A stretch of DNA of 64,000 nucleotides from positions 248,001 through 312,000 of the forward strand of contig WHUZ01000020.1 of the NCBI GenBank assembly GCA_015179045.1, written 5' to 3'. Source of the DNA: Kalaharituber pfeilii (taxonomy: Eukaryota > Ascomycota > Pezizomycetes > Pezizales > Pezizaceae). The notes under the pieces were generated by a model, which was not told the DNA's origin, made no database searches, and saw nothing but the letters and a program-made list of their open reading frames with translations. Positions 22,147 through 34,449 of this stretch are shown piece by piece (the first letter of the stretch is position 1; each line of letters begins with the position of its first letter). Position numbers and translations under genes: made by a program.

Positions 22147-24943
22147 AGCACACTGCTGCCATATGTAACGGATAGTGCTATAGTGCACCTGCTCAACCTT
22201 TCAACAACATGCATGGAGGATACAAATCAAAGGATATAATGAAGAATGGTTTTGAACACGCCTAATGGGGAAGCTAGTTCTATCAAGCAGAGCATAAGAC
22301 TTCTGTCTAGTATTAATGTCTTGTTTCATTGTTTGTCTGCCTTTTCGATATTTGTTGTGTTGTTCTGGAATGTACTGCTGAATAATGATTACTGGTAATT
22401 GTTATTCATGTATCCTTCTATCTTATTTTCTAGTGACGATCCGTACCTTCTTAAGTATGGAAATAGTGGATAGCAGCACATACCTATTAGTGCACGTTTT
22501 GATAGTCAATTGATGACATCAAAAATCGATCACCTAGAGCATGTGAACCACCAATCCCTCGTGTAATTGTTTGCTTTTTTCAAGAGGTACACCCTCTCTC
22601 GCTTGGGAATCAGCAGCCTCCCTATGGTGCACCCTTCAGCGATTTATTTCCCTACGGCTTCCTTGGACTCCAAAAGACAAAATCTACCGGGTTCCCTGTA
22701 TCATAATACCCGATTTTACACACTTTATGGGACAGAGCTTAGATCCCCGACGGTGATTGTCGATTCTTATGCGTTTTAGGTTATTGCTTTTTGATGTATA
22801 CATCATGCTTTGATCGTACGCCTATATGGACTATGCTATTACTTAGGTAATATTAATACAAAGGAAACTTTTCTCTTCGTATGTTTGATGCTGCGAAGAC
22901 CCAGCGTCACATTGTGCTAACCGACGAGAGGTAAATTCAATGACGACTCAACACACTATGCGGCTATTGGTACCACAAGTTGCACACATACACCCACGTG
23001 AGAAAATCTCATAGCATAATTTCGTTGATAGAATAAAAAATTCTGGAAGGAGTCTCGAGATAGCAAGGAGGACTATCACCAGCCTTGGCAAAAGAGGTCC
23101 AAGCGCTGCATACAGATGTGAAGTCGACAGCCAGGCACCGTAGGGGACGTAAAACAATAACAAATCGAGACATCTTCTGTACAGTACATTTTAGGAAAGA
23201 GCTGTCCATAAGGCAACAGCAAATAGGAACAAGCATCTGCATGTAGAGTCGGCTTATAGTAATCAAATACACAGTTGCCCCTTGCTGTTCAAAGAATATG
23301 ACCTGTGGGAGCTATCTATTATATTCCCTCAGAGATCTACAGTACATGAAATACCCTTAAATTAATACTATGGATCGAGATGAAATTTGTGCTGCCATGT
23401 CCTTCAGATACCTGTGCACTCAATGCGTTTCTATTGCGAGTCTATGCACTCTATGGAATTCTGGGCAAATTGATTTTAATCAACTGGAATCGAATTAGGC
23501 GAGGTTTACATTGTTCAAAGGGATTTACTAGTCAGCGTCTGGTTACGAGACTAAGTCCCAACCACTAGAACTTTCAGTCACACTTGAGGGTAAATATTTT
23601 GAAAGAGAGGGAGTACCTCTTTCAAACTATTCAGTTGAATAGCCAATAAACAATAAATTACAAAAGCAGTTGGAGTACACTACTGCTGAAGTAGCATAAT
23701 TTATAAAAACTATAAATTTTCATCATTTGCGATTATTTGTGCTTGCATATGTAATATCTAGTAATCCATTCTTATCCTCCAGCGGAAAATTATGCACCCC
23801 GAGAGTAAATCTCCTCTGTCCTTTCGCTTGTTAGATACTGATACCTGACCGCTACCTAGTGCTTGCCAGCAGAACTTGACTTGTGCTTCTTGAGACCTAG
23901 TACTCTCTCTTGGTGCTTGAGAGCTCATGTTTCCTTCATGGCGAGATTGACAGCTTCGTTCACTAGCTCATGATTTCGGCATTCAAGATGTAATTGTCTG
24001 CATAACAAAAGTTTTCTCGATTTAGATATTTACTCACATCCTAGTGGTTAGCGAGACTACCCTTTGTTCATGGTGGAAAGGTGCCCTGGTGAAATATGGT
24101 TTTGAATTTCACATACATCCTTTGCGGAAGGTACCCAGTAATGAAACAAAAAATCCAAGGTTGATAATCATTCTCTACCAAAAAAAAAAGACCCTCTTAC
24201 TCTCAACATAACCAATATCACTCGAAGGCAGGAAAAACGGCATCAGTGGAGCCCAACTTAATGGCAACGCCGAATATGCAGTCTATTTGTAAAAGCGCAT
24301 TACGCACTAGCATATGAGTCTGTCCACCTTCCCTAAGACAGACCGTTGAGACTTGCCTGGCAAATTGATATCTCAACAAGCGTAGCACTCTGCTTGTACT
24401 GTAGGTACATTCAAGGAAAATAATAAAATAATAAATAAATAAATAAATAAAATAGTAAAGGTGGATGAAAGTTATAAGTAGAGGAAAGGATATCGGTATC
24501 GTACCATAGACCTCCAATATGTATAAGTTACAGTATGTATGCGCAGCAGCTCAAGAGAACAGCTTAGACCACAGACAGATGGCCCCAGATCCCATGCTCA
24601 TTGCTTACTCAAGTGATGCCATAGGCAAGGTTAATTCAATCCTTAAGTCCACAAAACGATGGTCCTGCAACGTGCTAAATGATGGCCCTGCGTTCCACAC
24701 GCGAGGATGCGGGAGGGTTAGTCTTCCGGCTTCCGATCCTTGAGGCTGCCAAGATGGGCACATGAGTGAGAAAAATGCGATTGTCTGGAATATGTAACCT
24801 GGCACGAGGTGTTCTCGTGCCAGACTCTCACGAGGCTCTAATTCACAAACTACCTTAATTTTTCGAAGTTCACGAGAGCCTCAATTATCTTTGCGGTTGA
24901 ATACCAGCAGCTTTACACACCATCTCCGGCTAGCACATCCACC
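22147..24943. other. Intergenic, no supported gene
   Basis: No convincing coding frame is present. It includes the inverse copy of the 18-base motif shared with 16381-16398 (near 23490), a (TAAA)n microsatellite at about 24430-24452, and two inverted repeats just upstream of the uL14m gene (24800-24822 and 24832-24882). Confidence 0.5.
24800..24822. other. Perfect 9-bp hairpin upstream of uL14m
   Basis: TGGCACGAG and its exact complement CTCGTGCCA flank a 5-base loop. A second inverted repeat, GAGGCTCT (24832-24839) with AGAGCCTC (24875-24882), follows. Both lie 60-145 bp before the uL14m start codon, so they may be in its promoter or 5' leader. The function is unknown. Confidence 0.75.
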
Positions 24944-25660
24944 ATGATTCAATTAAAGGCATGCAAACCGCCGCGCTCAAGTTCTGATTCATCCTCGACT
25001 TGTTGTATCTCACCAGACTATGGTTGATTCCGACTCAGCTAACGATGAAATGCAAATTGCAAGTCGAAGAGGTTAGACCATGCTGAATTGCATCGACAAT
25101 TCAGGCGCTGCAATTGTTGAATGCGTCCAGGTATTGAAGATGAAACGGCATGCAAAGATAGGTACGCTTTGGAGCTCGACAATTCTACCCTATCTCCCCA
25201 CTACCCCACTTACGACAAACTCGGCATCTTAAAACCTACTTGCTGACCACCGCTTGCACACCGTTGACGCACTGCTCTTTCTCTCCAGGTGACCGCATAG
25301 TCGTCGTCGTCCAAAAACAACGAAACCTGGGTGCAGAACTTTCCGGCGTAGCTGCTGCTTCGACCAAAGTACGCCGCGGAGACATTCGTCATGCTATTGT
25401 TGTGCGCACCAAGAAGAAATATGCCAGGCCAGACGGCAGCTATGTCCGATTTGATGATAATGCCTGTGTACTGATAAACAAGGCTGGGGAGCCCCTCGGA
25501 ACAAGGCTTAATGGTGCGTACGCTCTGGGAACGATGGATTGGTTGAGGGTAGCGGGACGAGGAGAGCTAACCTGACTTGGGATATACAGGTGTCGTGGGA
25601 CGAGAACTCAAGGACAAAAAGTGGTCGAAAATTCTGAGTTTAGCACCGATGCACGTATAG
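24944..25660 (+). CDS. MRPL38: Mitochondrial large-subunit ribosomal protein uL14m
   Basis: Four exons (24944-24958, 25077-25161, 25289-25513, 25590-25660) give 131 aa, the normal length for fungal uL14m. The protein starts [16 protein letters not shown] and contains [49 protein letters not shown] and the end [13 protein letters not shown], all strongly typical of the L14 family. The form without a eukaryotic cytosolic extension, with the PLGTR core, matches the mitochondrial type (yeast Mrpl38). The first intron would need a GC donor (AAG|GCATGC). If translation instead began at the ATG at 25080, the first strand of the beta-barrel would be lost, so the GC-AG model is preferred. It is convergent with RPB9, about 500 bp apart. 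Confidence 0.93.
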
Positions 25661-26158
25661 ATGGCACGCAATTCTGCATTTTTTTTAATGACAGAGTCAA
25701 GGAGTTGGTGACTCTAACATACCCTATTGCACCACTCATTTCTATACACTTCTGCGCATCCATCTAATAGACGCTTTTACTGGATAACCACTACGCAGGT
25801 CGAGCTATGCCATTATCGCTCCAGTAAAAGTCAACCATCTCTAGGGAGTTTGACTTTCATCATTTTGTATTATGTAGACAGCTCCTATGATTCTCCGCTC
25901 ATCTTGGCTTATCCCTTCTTTAGACAAGGTGTAAAATATTGCTGGTGGTAGAGGGGAAAAAAAACAAAAAACAATGCGCCTGCCTGATATTGGGTAAATT
26001 GCATGTGAAGCCTTATAACAAAAGTCTAAATCTTACAAAACAACATAGGGGAATGATGGATCCAACCAAGTCTCCGACTGACTTATGCGGCTCGAGGATA
26101 TAGTATGAATTTGATTGGATGCTTCAGAGAAGAGCGAGTGCAATCTGGAGTAAAGGAA
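25661..26158. other. Convergent 3' spacer between uL14m and RPB9
   Basis: AT-rich, with short T and A runs that could serve as 3'-end signals for both genes. Nothing else is seen. Confidence 0.5.
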
Positions 26159-26880
26159 TTACTCGAAAATATGACCGCATGAGCAGCACACATAAAAGAG
26201 TTTCTGCGGAGTGTTAGCTTGGGTACAGGCTCCTTGTCCAGGTTCCAGCCTAACGGTCGCTGAAGAGGTTGCAATGGGGTCGTGGGGAACTCATACCATC
26301 TTCGTTTCCTCCTTTCTCATCTGACTCTGGAAGAAAACGCATTCCATTTCTGAGCAGGCTGGACAGACACGGCTCGAACGCGGTAGCTATAACTCATGTC
26401 AGCAAGAGTATCTTAGGGTCACCAATATGATACACTTCATGCATCCACGAGTATTCCATCCAACTTCCCCACAATTTCCGGTACTGTCAAATAGGTATTA
26501 AGGGGCCCTACTGTTGGATCGCTCCCTACATCTGTCGTCACACCTGCCGTCTCTCCCACCGAAGACGACAGTTGATTCCTATAGACGCAGTATGAAGTCG
26601 CGGGCTCCACATAACTACACGTACGGCATTGGTACATGAGGGCCATGTTGACCTTGTCTTCTTTCGGGTAGAGCATATTAGAGCTATTCGGCATGGTCCG
26701 TCAGCGCATTATCCATCATCCACAAAACCAACCTCCTAGTGCTTCTGCCTCCAACGGTCTTCATGCCGCGCCGCGGGAACCCGAAGCAACAGCAAAACTC
26801 GAGGCTGTTTATGAAGTTTAGAAGATGGCTCAGGAGAAATACCATTCACGACAAAATTTCGGACCGATGTTTTGCCTCAT
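26159..26880 (-). CDS. RPB9: RNA polymerase II subunit Rpb9
   Basis: Four small exons on the minus strand (26843-26880, 26512-26683, 26297-26386, 26159-26203) join to 345 nt, or 114 aa, close to the usual Rpb9 length. The N-terminal zinc ribbon is made across the first splice (KFCREC|SNMLYPKED) with the second pair in YQCRTCSY. The linker CVYRNQLSSSVGETAGVTTDVGSDPT is diagnostic. The C-terminal TFIIS-like ribbon has CPACSEMECVFFQSQMRKEETKM and the last pair in YVCCSCGHIFE, ending at once in the stop. Rpb9 sits at the polymerase jaw and affects start-site choice, fidelity and proofreading. All eight zinc cysteines are present. More than half of the gene span is intron, which is why single open frames miss the ends. 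Confidence 0.96.
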
Positions 26881-28082
26881 GTTGCTCTGTTGATGCGAGG
26901 CTTGCGCGGATGGGCTTGGTGTGTCCATAGCTGTTGCTGCGGCACCAGAAGAAAACCTGCTTTCTCTCTATGTGTCTGATTGAGCTTGTGTTCCTTTGTT
27001 GCTCGTTTGCGCTTTTGCCGCTGGTGGTGCTTGTAGCGGGTAGTTGCTTGCTGGGTGCGTGTGAGACGTAGTTGCAGCTCTGTAGCGAACCCTCCATTGT
27101 ATGATACAAGCGACGATCCGGTGCCAAGACTGCTGGGTCCGAGTTATGGTACCGAGTACGGAGTACAGACTTAAGCTCAATAGGCATATCACATGACTTA
27201 TTAGTCATCTTTTCCTCACAGAACCAGTTAAGGGTAATACGCACGCAATAGAACCGCCACCCGTCAGGATTACCACTATCCTTATCTCTTATCCAGCCTA
27301 TCCTTTTCTCTCATCCTTTTCCGCACTACAGGTGACGCTGACGATAATGAACCTCTTTTTAGTGAAAACCTGGCTATAGTGAAGGGATGGGCGAGCTTCT
27401 TTGTCTACACAGGTAAAGAAAGTGCCCTCGCTATTGTGAAAATTGGTTATAGTGAAGAAAATCGGTCAGATTCTTGGCCTTCATTATAGCCAGGTTCACC
27501 TGTAGTCTCTCCTGCCCCCTCCAGTCCTCACCCCCAGGCCAAAATATACCCCACCAAATCAGAAACATATTAGTAACCTTAGATAGATCCCAAATCATTA
27601 TTGATCCTCATGAAAATTTCATCACATCATCAACTATAAGAAGTAACTCAAAGGAGGAAAAAGATGCAAAATAAGTCGGTATCATGATGAAATTCAACAT
27701 TATTATCAATCAAAAAGAAAAAGGCAATTAAAAGGCAAAACGAACAAGCAAATAACAAAACAGCAAACAAAGCTATAAATCATAACCCTCTGTAATTTCC
27801 CAATTTCCCAATTTTCCCCATGCAATTCCATAACCTACTCTCCCGCCTAGACAAACACAGAAAAACAAAAAGTCGATAGTACATGTTCTCAGACCCCCAA
27901 TTCCCAGTTGCCGAAGTTCCCAGTTGCTGAAGCTCCCTGATACCCCGAATCCTACCCTAAGTAACCAGCCCAGCACAATTACAAGCACATAAAACACATG
28001 AAAACTTACAAACAAGAAGAGTAAGACCACAACGCCCACCCAATACCGATCTCACAAAACACCTAATCTTCACCTGCTTGAA
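26881..28082. other. Intergenic with one small TIR element
   Basis: Apart from the element at 27329-27502, the region is A-rich (27650-27780) and lacks coding signals. The first few hundred bases upstream of 26880 should hold the RPB9 promoter. Confidence 0.5.
27329..27502. mobile_element. Small non-autonomous Tc1/mariner (pogo/Fot-like) element with TA target duplication
   Basis: CAGGTGA at 27329 and its complement TCACCTG ending at 27502 are flanked on both sides by TA (27327-27328 and 27503-27504). Inside each end are related motifs of the AACCT(G/C)GCTAT(A)(A/G)TGAA kind in both directions, for example near 27385 and the complement near 27485. The element is about 174 bp with no ORF. These features match MITEs of the Tc1/mariner superfamily. 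Confidence 0.8.
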
Positions 28083-31000
28083 TTACACAACCTTACTCCC
28101 CCTCCGATCCTTTCTCTCCTCCCTTCTCTCCTCCCTCCTTTCCTCCCTCCCATCGGCATCACCTCTCTCCCCAGCCGTCATTCTCACTCTACTTATCCCT
28201 CGTTCCCTCTCTTTCCTCTCCCTCTCCTTCCTTTCCCTTCTCTCCTCTCTCGTCTCCGTCGTCGTGCTCGTCGTACTCGTGGTCATCACAGTCTCAGCCC
28301 TTTGACGGCTCCTTGACGCCTTTCTCACTCTCCTACTGGATTCGGATTCCCCGTCTCTCCCCCTTTCCCTATCTCTATCCCTCTCCCGACTAGCACTCGT
28401 ACTGGCTGTTGACACTGCCCCGCCAGTCCTCTGAGGCTTCAGGTACGCACCCTGACTTCCCTGCTGCCCCGACTGCCCTTGCTGCGACTCTACCATCCCC
28501 ATAGAACTAGTTTCTCCCATCAACATTCTCACCCTCTCCCTCTCCCTCTCCAGTTCCCTTCTTAACTCCTCCTTCTCCACCCTTTCCTCATCCAACAACT
28601 GTTTTGCCCCACTCCTATCCAGTACCCGCCCCTCCCGCTCCGTCTTTAACCTCTTCTCCATCTCCCGCAACCTCGCGAGCCACCTTCGTTGATTCGCTTC
28701 ATCTTCTGCTGCTGATGCCGCTCCCGCATTCTGAACTTGTATCGCAGTCTGCGCAGGGTCTACTAGGATGAGGGAGGTATTTGTTGCTGCGGTGGCAGTA
28801 GTGGGACGTTTGTCCGCTGCTGGTGGGGTGGAGGCTGCGGAACGAGTGTGATGCACCTCCTGAGACTTTCTATGCTTGGTAGTGGTGGTCGTGGTAGTAG
28901 CGTGCAACGACGACGTCGCCTCTCTCACTCCCGCACCGCCAGCATTGCCGCTTCCTTTACTCCCGCTCCCGCTTCCACTTGCTCCCATCCCCTCAACTGA
29001 TGCCGCTCTTTCTACAAACACCCCACTTAACCTCTCTCTCCCCCTCGGCCCAGGTCCCACTGTCGCTGCCTTGAGGCCTTCTACATTTCCACTTCCCCCC
29101 TTAAGTGCCGTAACCTCCGCCTTTAATAACCTATTTTCCGTCCTCAACTTTGCCACCTCTGTCCTAACCCCTTCTCCCACTCCGCCTCCCCTCACCAACC
29201 CCTCCAACCTCTCCAATCGCCTTGTCCTACTTTCCAACGCGCTTTCCAGCACCTGAAATTCCTTCCACAGATCTCTCTCCACGTCCCTACACCTCGTCTT
29301 GAACCCTGCCACCACTGCCTCAATCGCTCTTATCGCCGCCAGAACATTCCGGGAGAACCCTGCGAAAGCTGAAACCACGGCGGCCTCCATACTCAATTTT
29401 CCCTGCCCACCTCCTGTAATTGCGGCCCCAGGGACTGCCGCCGCACTGTTCGAATTGACAAGCGAATTCCTATGACTCCACTCAGGGCCACAAATGGCAC
29501 TCAATCTCTGCCACACATTTGTCAACAAATTATTCCTCTCCGCCAACTGCTCCCTCAACGTGCTCTCTAGCACCTGCGTCGTCCTACTCTCCCTATTCCT
29601 TGTCTTCTCCAACTCACTCAACTGATTCTGCTGCTGGCTCATCGTCCTTTTATGCGCACTCTGAGTGGTAGCCATTGCCTCCATCTGTGCCTTCTCTGAC
29701 CTTCTCGCCGCCCGTTCTTTCTCAAGCACCTCGCCCAACTTCTTCGATTCCAGCGCCATACTCTCCAATAACCCCTCCCTGTCACTTAGTGTCCTCTCTC
29801 GCTCTCCCAACAATCTCTTTGTCCTCTCCAGCTCTTCCAATGTTTTTTCATACTCGCTCTGGAGCTTTGCAATCGATTTCGCTAGGTCTGTCTTTGTAAG
29901 CCCGACGCCGCCTAACGCCTCACGAAGCACCCCCATCATCTCCTCGAACTTGGCATTCTCGGCTTTGCGTTTTCCGACGCTGCGGTGGAGCTGTTGGTTG
30001 GTTTCTTTGAGTTTGGCGATTTCCTATATGGTGGGGAAGTAGGTTGTGTCACGATATGTTAGCAAAAACAAAAGGTTAACCTAAAACGAAATGAAAATTG
30101 AGAAGGGCCTAAAGGAGGGTAGGATATAGGCCCATGCCTATCCTGAGGAAGGAGAGGGGAAGTTAGAAGAAAGGAAATTCAGGTAGCGTTAGGTCTGGGC
30201 AGTCATGTCACAGGATGTTAAACCTAAGAAAAAGTGGGGTCACATCATGAAGAGATTAAGAAATTGAGAGAAATCCTTGAAATGGAAAAGAAATAGGATG
30301 GAAATTGGATATGACAGGGGAAACAACATGCCCAGTTGGGAAAAAGTTAGTGAAGGAGTGAAGGAAAAGAGTTTGACAGATCCATCATTCAATGAACCGG
30401 ATCCATCTGGTGAAGACAGTTATTAAGAAAATAGCCGAAAAATCCATAAAACAGCTACAATTAGAAACCCTCCATATTTCTCCGTACCACCCAGAACCAA
30501 AAAGAACAAGACATAACCAGTATAAGACCATATAACCCTTTCCAAAAGCCAGTCCCATTTGTAGCAGTCCGTTAAATCATTTGTGAATGACTTTGTGCTG
30601 CAGATCAAAAAGAAAATACCGTTTTGGTCATGCCCTTTTGCGGAGCAAATCAAAAGAAAACTGAAAAACATGAGAATCATCAACAGCAGTAACACGTAAA
30701 ATCAACCAATTAGAATCAGGAAATCCACAAAAATATGGTGAAGAGGGTAACGCATCCCTGTCCCTTTACGTCGCTCACATCCCCACAGGATAATGAGCGT
30801 CATTATCTGGCCAGGGCTGCTACCCATCCTGAACCTCCTGTCTGAAGAATGAGATGTAAGAGATAAAGAAATCAAGTCCTCACCTGTTGTTTTTCTTCCA
30901 ATTGCCTCTCATACCTCTCCTTATCCACCTCACCCTTACCGCCCTCCTCCATTCTTCTCCTCTCCAACTCCTCCACCTTCCTCTCCTCATCCTTAGCACG

Positions 31001-34000
31001 CCTCTTCCACTCCACCGCATTCGCTTCTTCCTCTTTGGCCTTCTCCTCGGCGGCCCTTACCAACTCCTCCATTTCTCCGAGTTTCAATTTATCCGCATCT
31101 TGTTCCTCTCTCAAAAACTTGACTTCACCCCTCGCTGATTCAAGCTGTACACTCAACATTTGTGAATTCTTCTCCTCATCCTCGCACTTGCTTGCCAGAT
31201 AGTCGATCCGATCAATGAATGCCTGTTTCTCTAAGTTACGTTCATGTTGTGCATTTGCATGCATATCCTCAAGCGCCACAACCTGCTCTGTAACCTTCCT
31301 CATCTCGGCCTGCAATGCCAGGAAATCTTCATCTTTTTGTCTACATTCTTGGTCTCTTTGCTCATATCTTCGTCGCCATTCAAAGATCTCGCGATCAAGG
31401 GCATCAATCTCCTCATCCGCGAGCTCCTGCAACTCCGTCAGTCTGTCCATTGCATCTCTATACTCCCTAACTGCCCTATTTTTCTCCAAAGTCAGGCGTT
31501 CAAGCTCCGCAGTGAACTCATCAATCTCCGCTCTCTGATCTTCAATGGTCTTCTCCTGGTCTTCCAATTCCTTGATAGCAGAGTCCAGCTGGAGTTCCAT
31601 CTCCTGAACGAGTATCTTGAGTTCGGAGTTCTTGTCACGTAGCCTGTTGTTCAAATTTTCAAGCTCTTCACGTTCAGCGTCAGGCATAATTGCGGTAGAA
31701 GATGTTGCAAGGCTGTTCCTGGAGGCAGATCGCTCGTTTCCTAGAATCTCGTACAAAAGTATCAATTAGTCCAGCTCTCTCTTGCGTAGTAAAATTGCAA
31801 ATGAAATTAGCTGTCAACGATGCACGAACCATGATACAAACGCTGCAATTTTGGGCCTTCGCCATTAAGAATTGAGAGCTTCAATTCCTCTCGCTGAGTA
31901 TAAAGCTGCTCGCGCTCTCTGTTGTAGCTCTTCAACATCTTAACCTGTGCAGACGACGTCTTTTTGAGTTCCGCAATTGCCCTTCTGAGCTGCAAATTCT
32001 CTTCTCTTAGATCCGCAACCACTTCTTCCTGGGGAGCTCTGCCGCCAACTCCTGCACTACTACCAACTGTGGTATTCATTTCTTCAGTATGCGAAGCAAT
32101 TGATGGCCGCCTCGTTGACGAAACTGAATCAACAGTCGAAAGTAAAGAAGTAGACTGTCCTTGTGCCTGTCGGAGCCTTGCAATCTCCTCCCTCAGCTTC
32201 TGGTTTTCAATTTCCGATTGTTCGCGCCTCAAGGACTCATTTTCAAACAAATCTCTTAGGATCTCCATATCCTCGGTAGCAGGAGTTTGAAGGCCGCTAG
32301 TTTCTCCTGCGACTTTCCTCCTCAAACGTTCAATCTCAATTTCATAACGCTCACACTTCTCTCGGAGCTCAATAACCTCAATTTCCTGATTCTTCTTCTC
32401 GGTATCCGACTCATCTTCATCATCCCTCTGTGCCTTTTCCGCCTTTAAATCGGCAAGCTCCTTCATTAATTTCTTCATATCTCGTTTATTCTCAAGGAGC
32501 TTGATCTTATTCTCCATGTTTTCTTTTTCAAGCTCATTAAGACTCTGCGCACTCGATTTGTTAAGCCGATCATGCAGGTAATACACCTTCAGCTTGAGCG
32601 AGAAGTTCTCTTTGTTCAGCTTATCTATGATGGCAGATTGCTCCTTCAAAGTCAAATTCGCCGGTCTTACTGACTCCGGCTCTGGGCCTACTTTGGACCT
32701 GAAATGTCGAACCACCGTTGCTGGAACCTCAACAGTATTGACTTTCTTATTCACAGCTGTCATTGTAGGATGCGGTACCGGAGGCTTTGCGTTCCGTGGA
32801 GTCTGTGGAACCTTCCCCTTATCTCTTGCCCTAGAGCTTCCCTCCGGTGGTAATGGTATGTTTGCAGGCTCAATATCTGAATCGTCGTTATCACCAAAGA
32901 GACTTTTTGCAGGACGAGGAAGTTTAAAATCATCGACATCATCGTTCTCATCATCGTTAACTCCGCTCTTTGCCTCCGTCAAAATGTCCAGATTATTTCT
33001 GTTTGCAATTCTAACTGGACCTCCTGTTGCCTCTGCAGCTATACTTGTTCCTAGACCAGTGACACCGGAGGCCACTGATCCCAAACTAGCAGATCGAGAA
33101 AGGGGTCCACCGAAGTTATCCATTTCTTTATCGTAATCCGCCTCAAGGTCATCGGATTCATCTTTCTTTTGGCTTGCTTCTCCATCACCTTTCTTCGGGC
33201 CTAATAACGTGGATCCGCCGTCTGTAGGATCATTGTCATCATTCTCATGGTGATACCCAATGGAGTGGACAGAGCTGATGGATGATCTCTGCGAGCCCTG
33301 TCTTGACCTGAAATACGGTCGTTTTCCAGTGCTTGAACTTGCCGATTCTGAACGATTGAGTCTTCCCGAACTAGATTGTTGCTGCTTTCTAACTTGCGCC
33401 GCTACTATTGGCGAGCTAGGCGCAAATTCATTATCAGGAGACGGAATGTGCTGTGGTAGGGGCGAAGACATCTCAAAGCTGTCTGATGCAGGAAGCGGCG
33501 CAATTGTCTCTGGAATCCGCGTTGTTTTTGATTTCGAACGTGTAGAGGAAGATGTATTAATTCTCTCCAACCGTCGCTGAGTCGATCTCGAATTGATCCT
33601 ATGTAATGGAGGTAAGGGTGGTGGAGGAGGGATTGATTCAGCAGCTTTCTTATCATTAGTAGAAGCTGTAGTTGATGTAGACACTCCAATAACAGACTCT
33701 CCTCGCGACTGCGAAATGTAATTTCTAATCAACGAACGGCGCGACTTGAGAGAAGGAGTTTGCTCAGGGTGAATCATGGAAAAATCATCAAAATCCTCGA
33801 AGTCCTCATCTTGTCCAAATGAAGTATCCGCTTTCATTGAGTTTGAGTTAGTCGCTTGGTGCGGACTGTCTAGTAAAGCTTGTTCCGCCTCCCGAGGCAC
33901 TTGCTTTGGGGACTCTGTAAATTCATGATGTTGGTATTCGTCTGTGCCCTCTTCGTAAATGCCGCTATCGTTTACCCTGAAGCTAGAGTCCATGTCCAGT

Positions 34001-34308
34001 AAATGCCTTCTCTGATCCACAGGCATTGAAAGATCGCCTTCTGTCGTTTCAGCTCGTCCGAGATAAGCCTCCTCATATTCCTCAGTGTGATGGTCTTGGA
34101 TGTACTCCTCTTCCCTTCTGGGCGATTCGAGCCGCGGGAACGGGCTGGATGACTGTAAATCCATACCAGATCCACGTGGTTGAAGCAGGACTTCACTTAG
34201 TAAACTGGCACCACCTTCTTCGTCGTGATCGAATATGCCCGGGGTCTGGTTATTACTCTTGCGATGACGGTTATGTTCGTCAGACGCCGTTGCCATTGTG
34301 TATCTCAT
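28083..34308 (-). CDS. Centrosomin-motif (CNN_1N) coiled-coil protein, Mto1/ApsB-like microtubule organiser
   Basis: Three exons (31830-34308, 30884-31740, 28083-30023) give 1758 aa; an ATG at 34296 is an alternative start. The N-terminal ~550 residues are acidic and disordered. The segment LTLKEQSAIIDKLNKENFSLKLK...YYLHDRL is a clear centrosomin N-terminal motif, which in this family recruits the gamma-tubulin complex to spindle pole bodies and septal or cytoplasmic MTOCs (S. pombe Mto1/Pcp1, Aspergillus ApsB). Long heptad-rich coiled coils follow, to about residue 1500, then a low-complexity Arg/Glu/Ser tail. The intron 30024-30883 is 860 nt, far longer than any other here. I see no C-terminal PACT-type calmodulin-binding end, so the Mto1/ApsB branch is favoured over Pcp1. 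Confidence 0.85.
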
Positions 34309-34449
34309 AGCCTCAATTCTTGTGTTGGCTGGAGTTCCTTAGCTCCAGCTTCGTTAGTGTCGGCAATTGTCTTCTTAGCTTAAATTTCCTCTTGGTGGCG
34401 TTTTTCTTAAACCAATATTCTCAACCTGTTTGAATCGCAGGCTCGTTTA

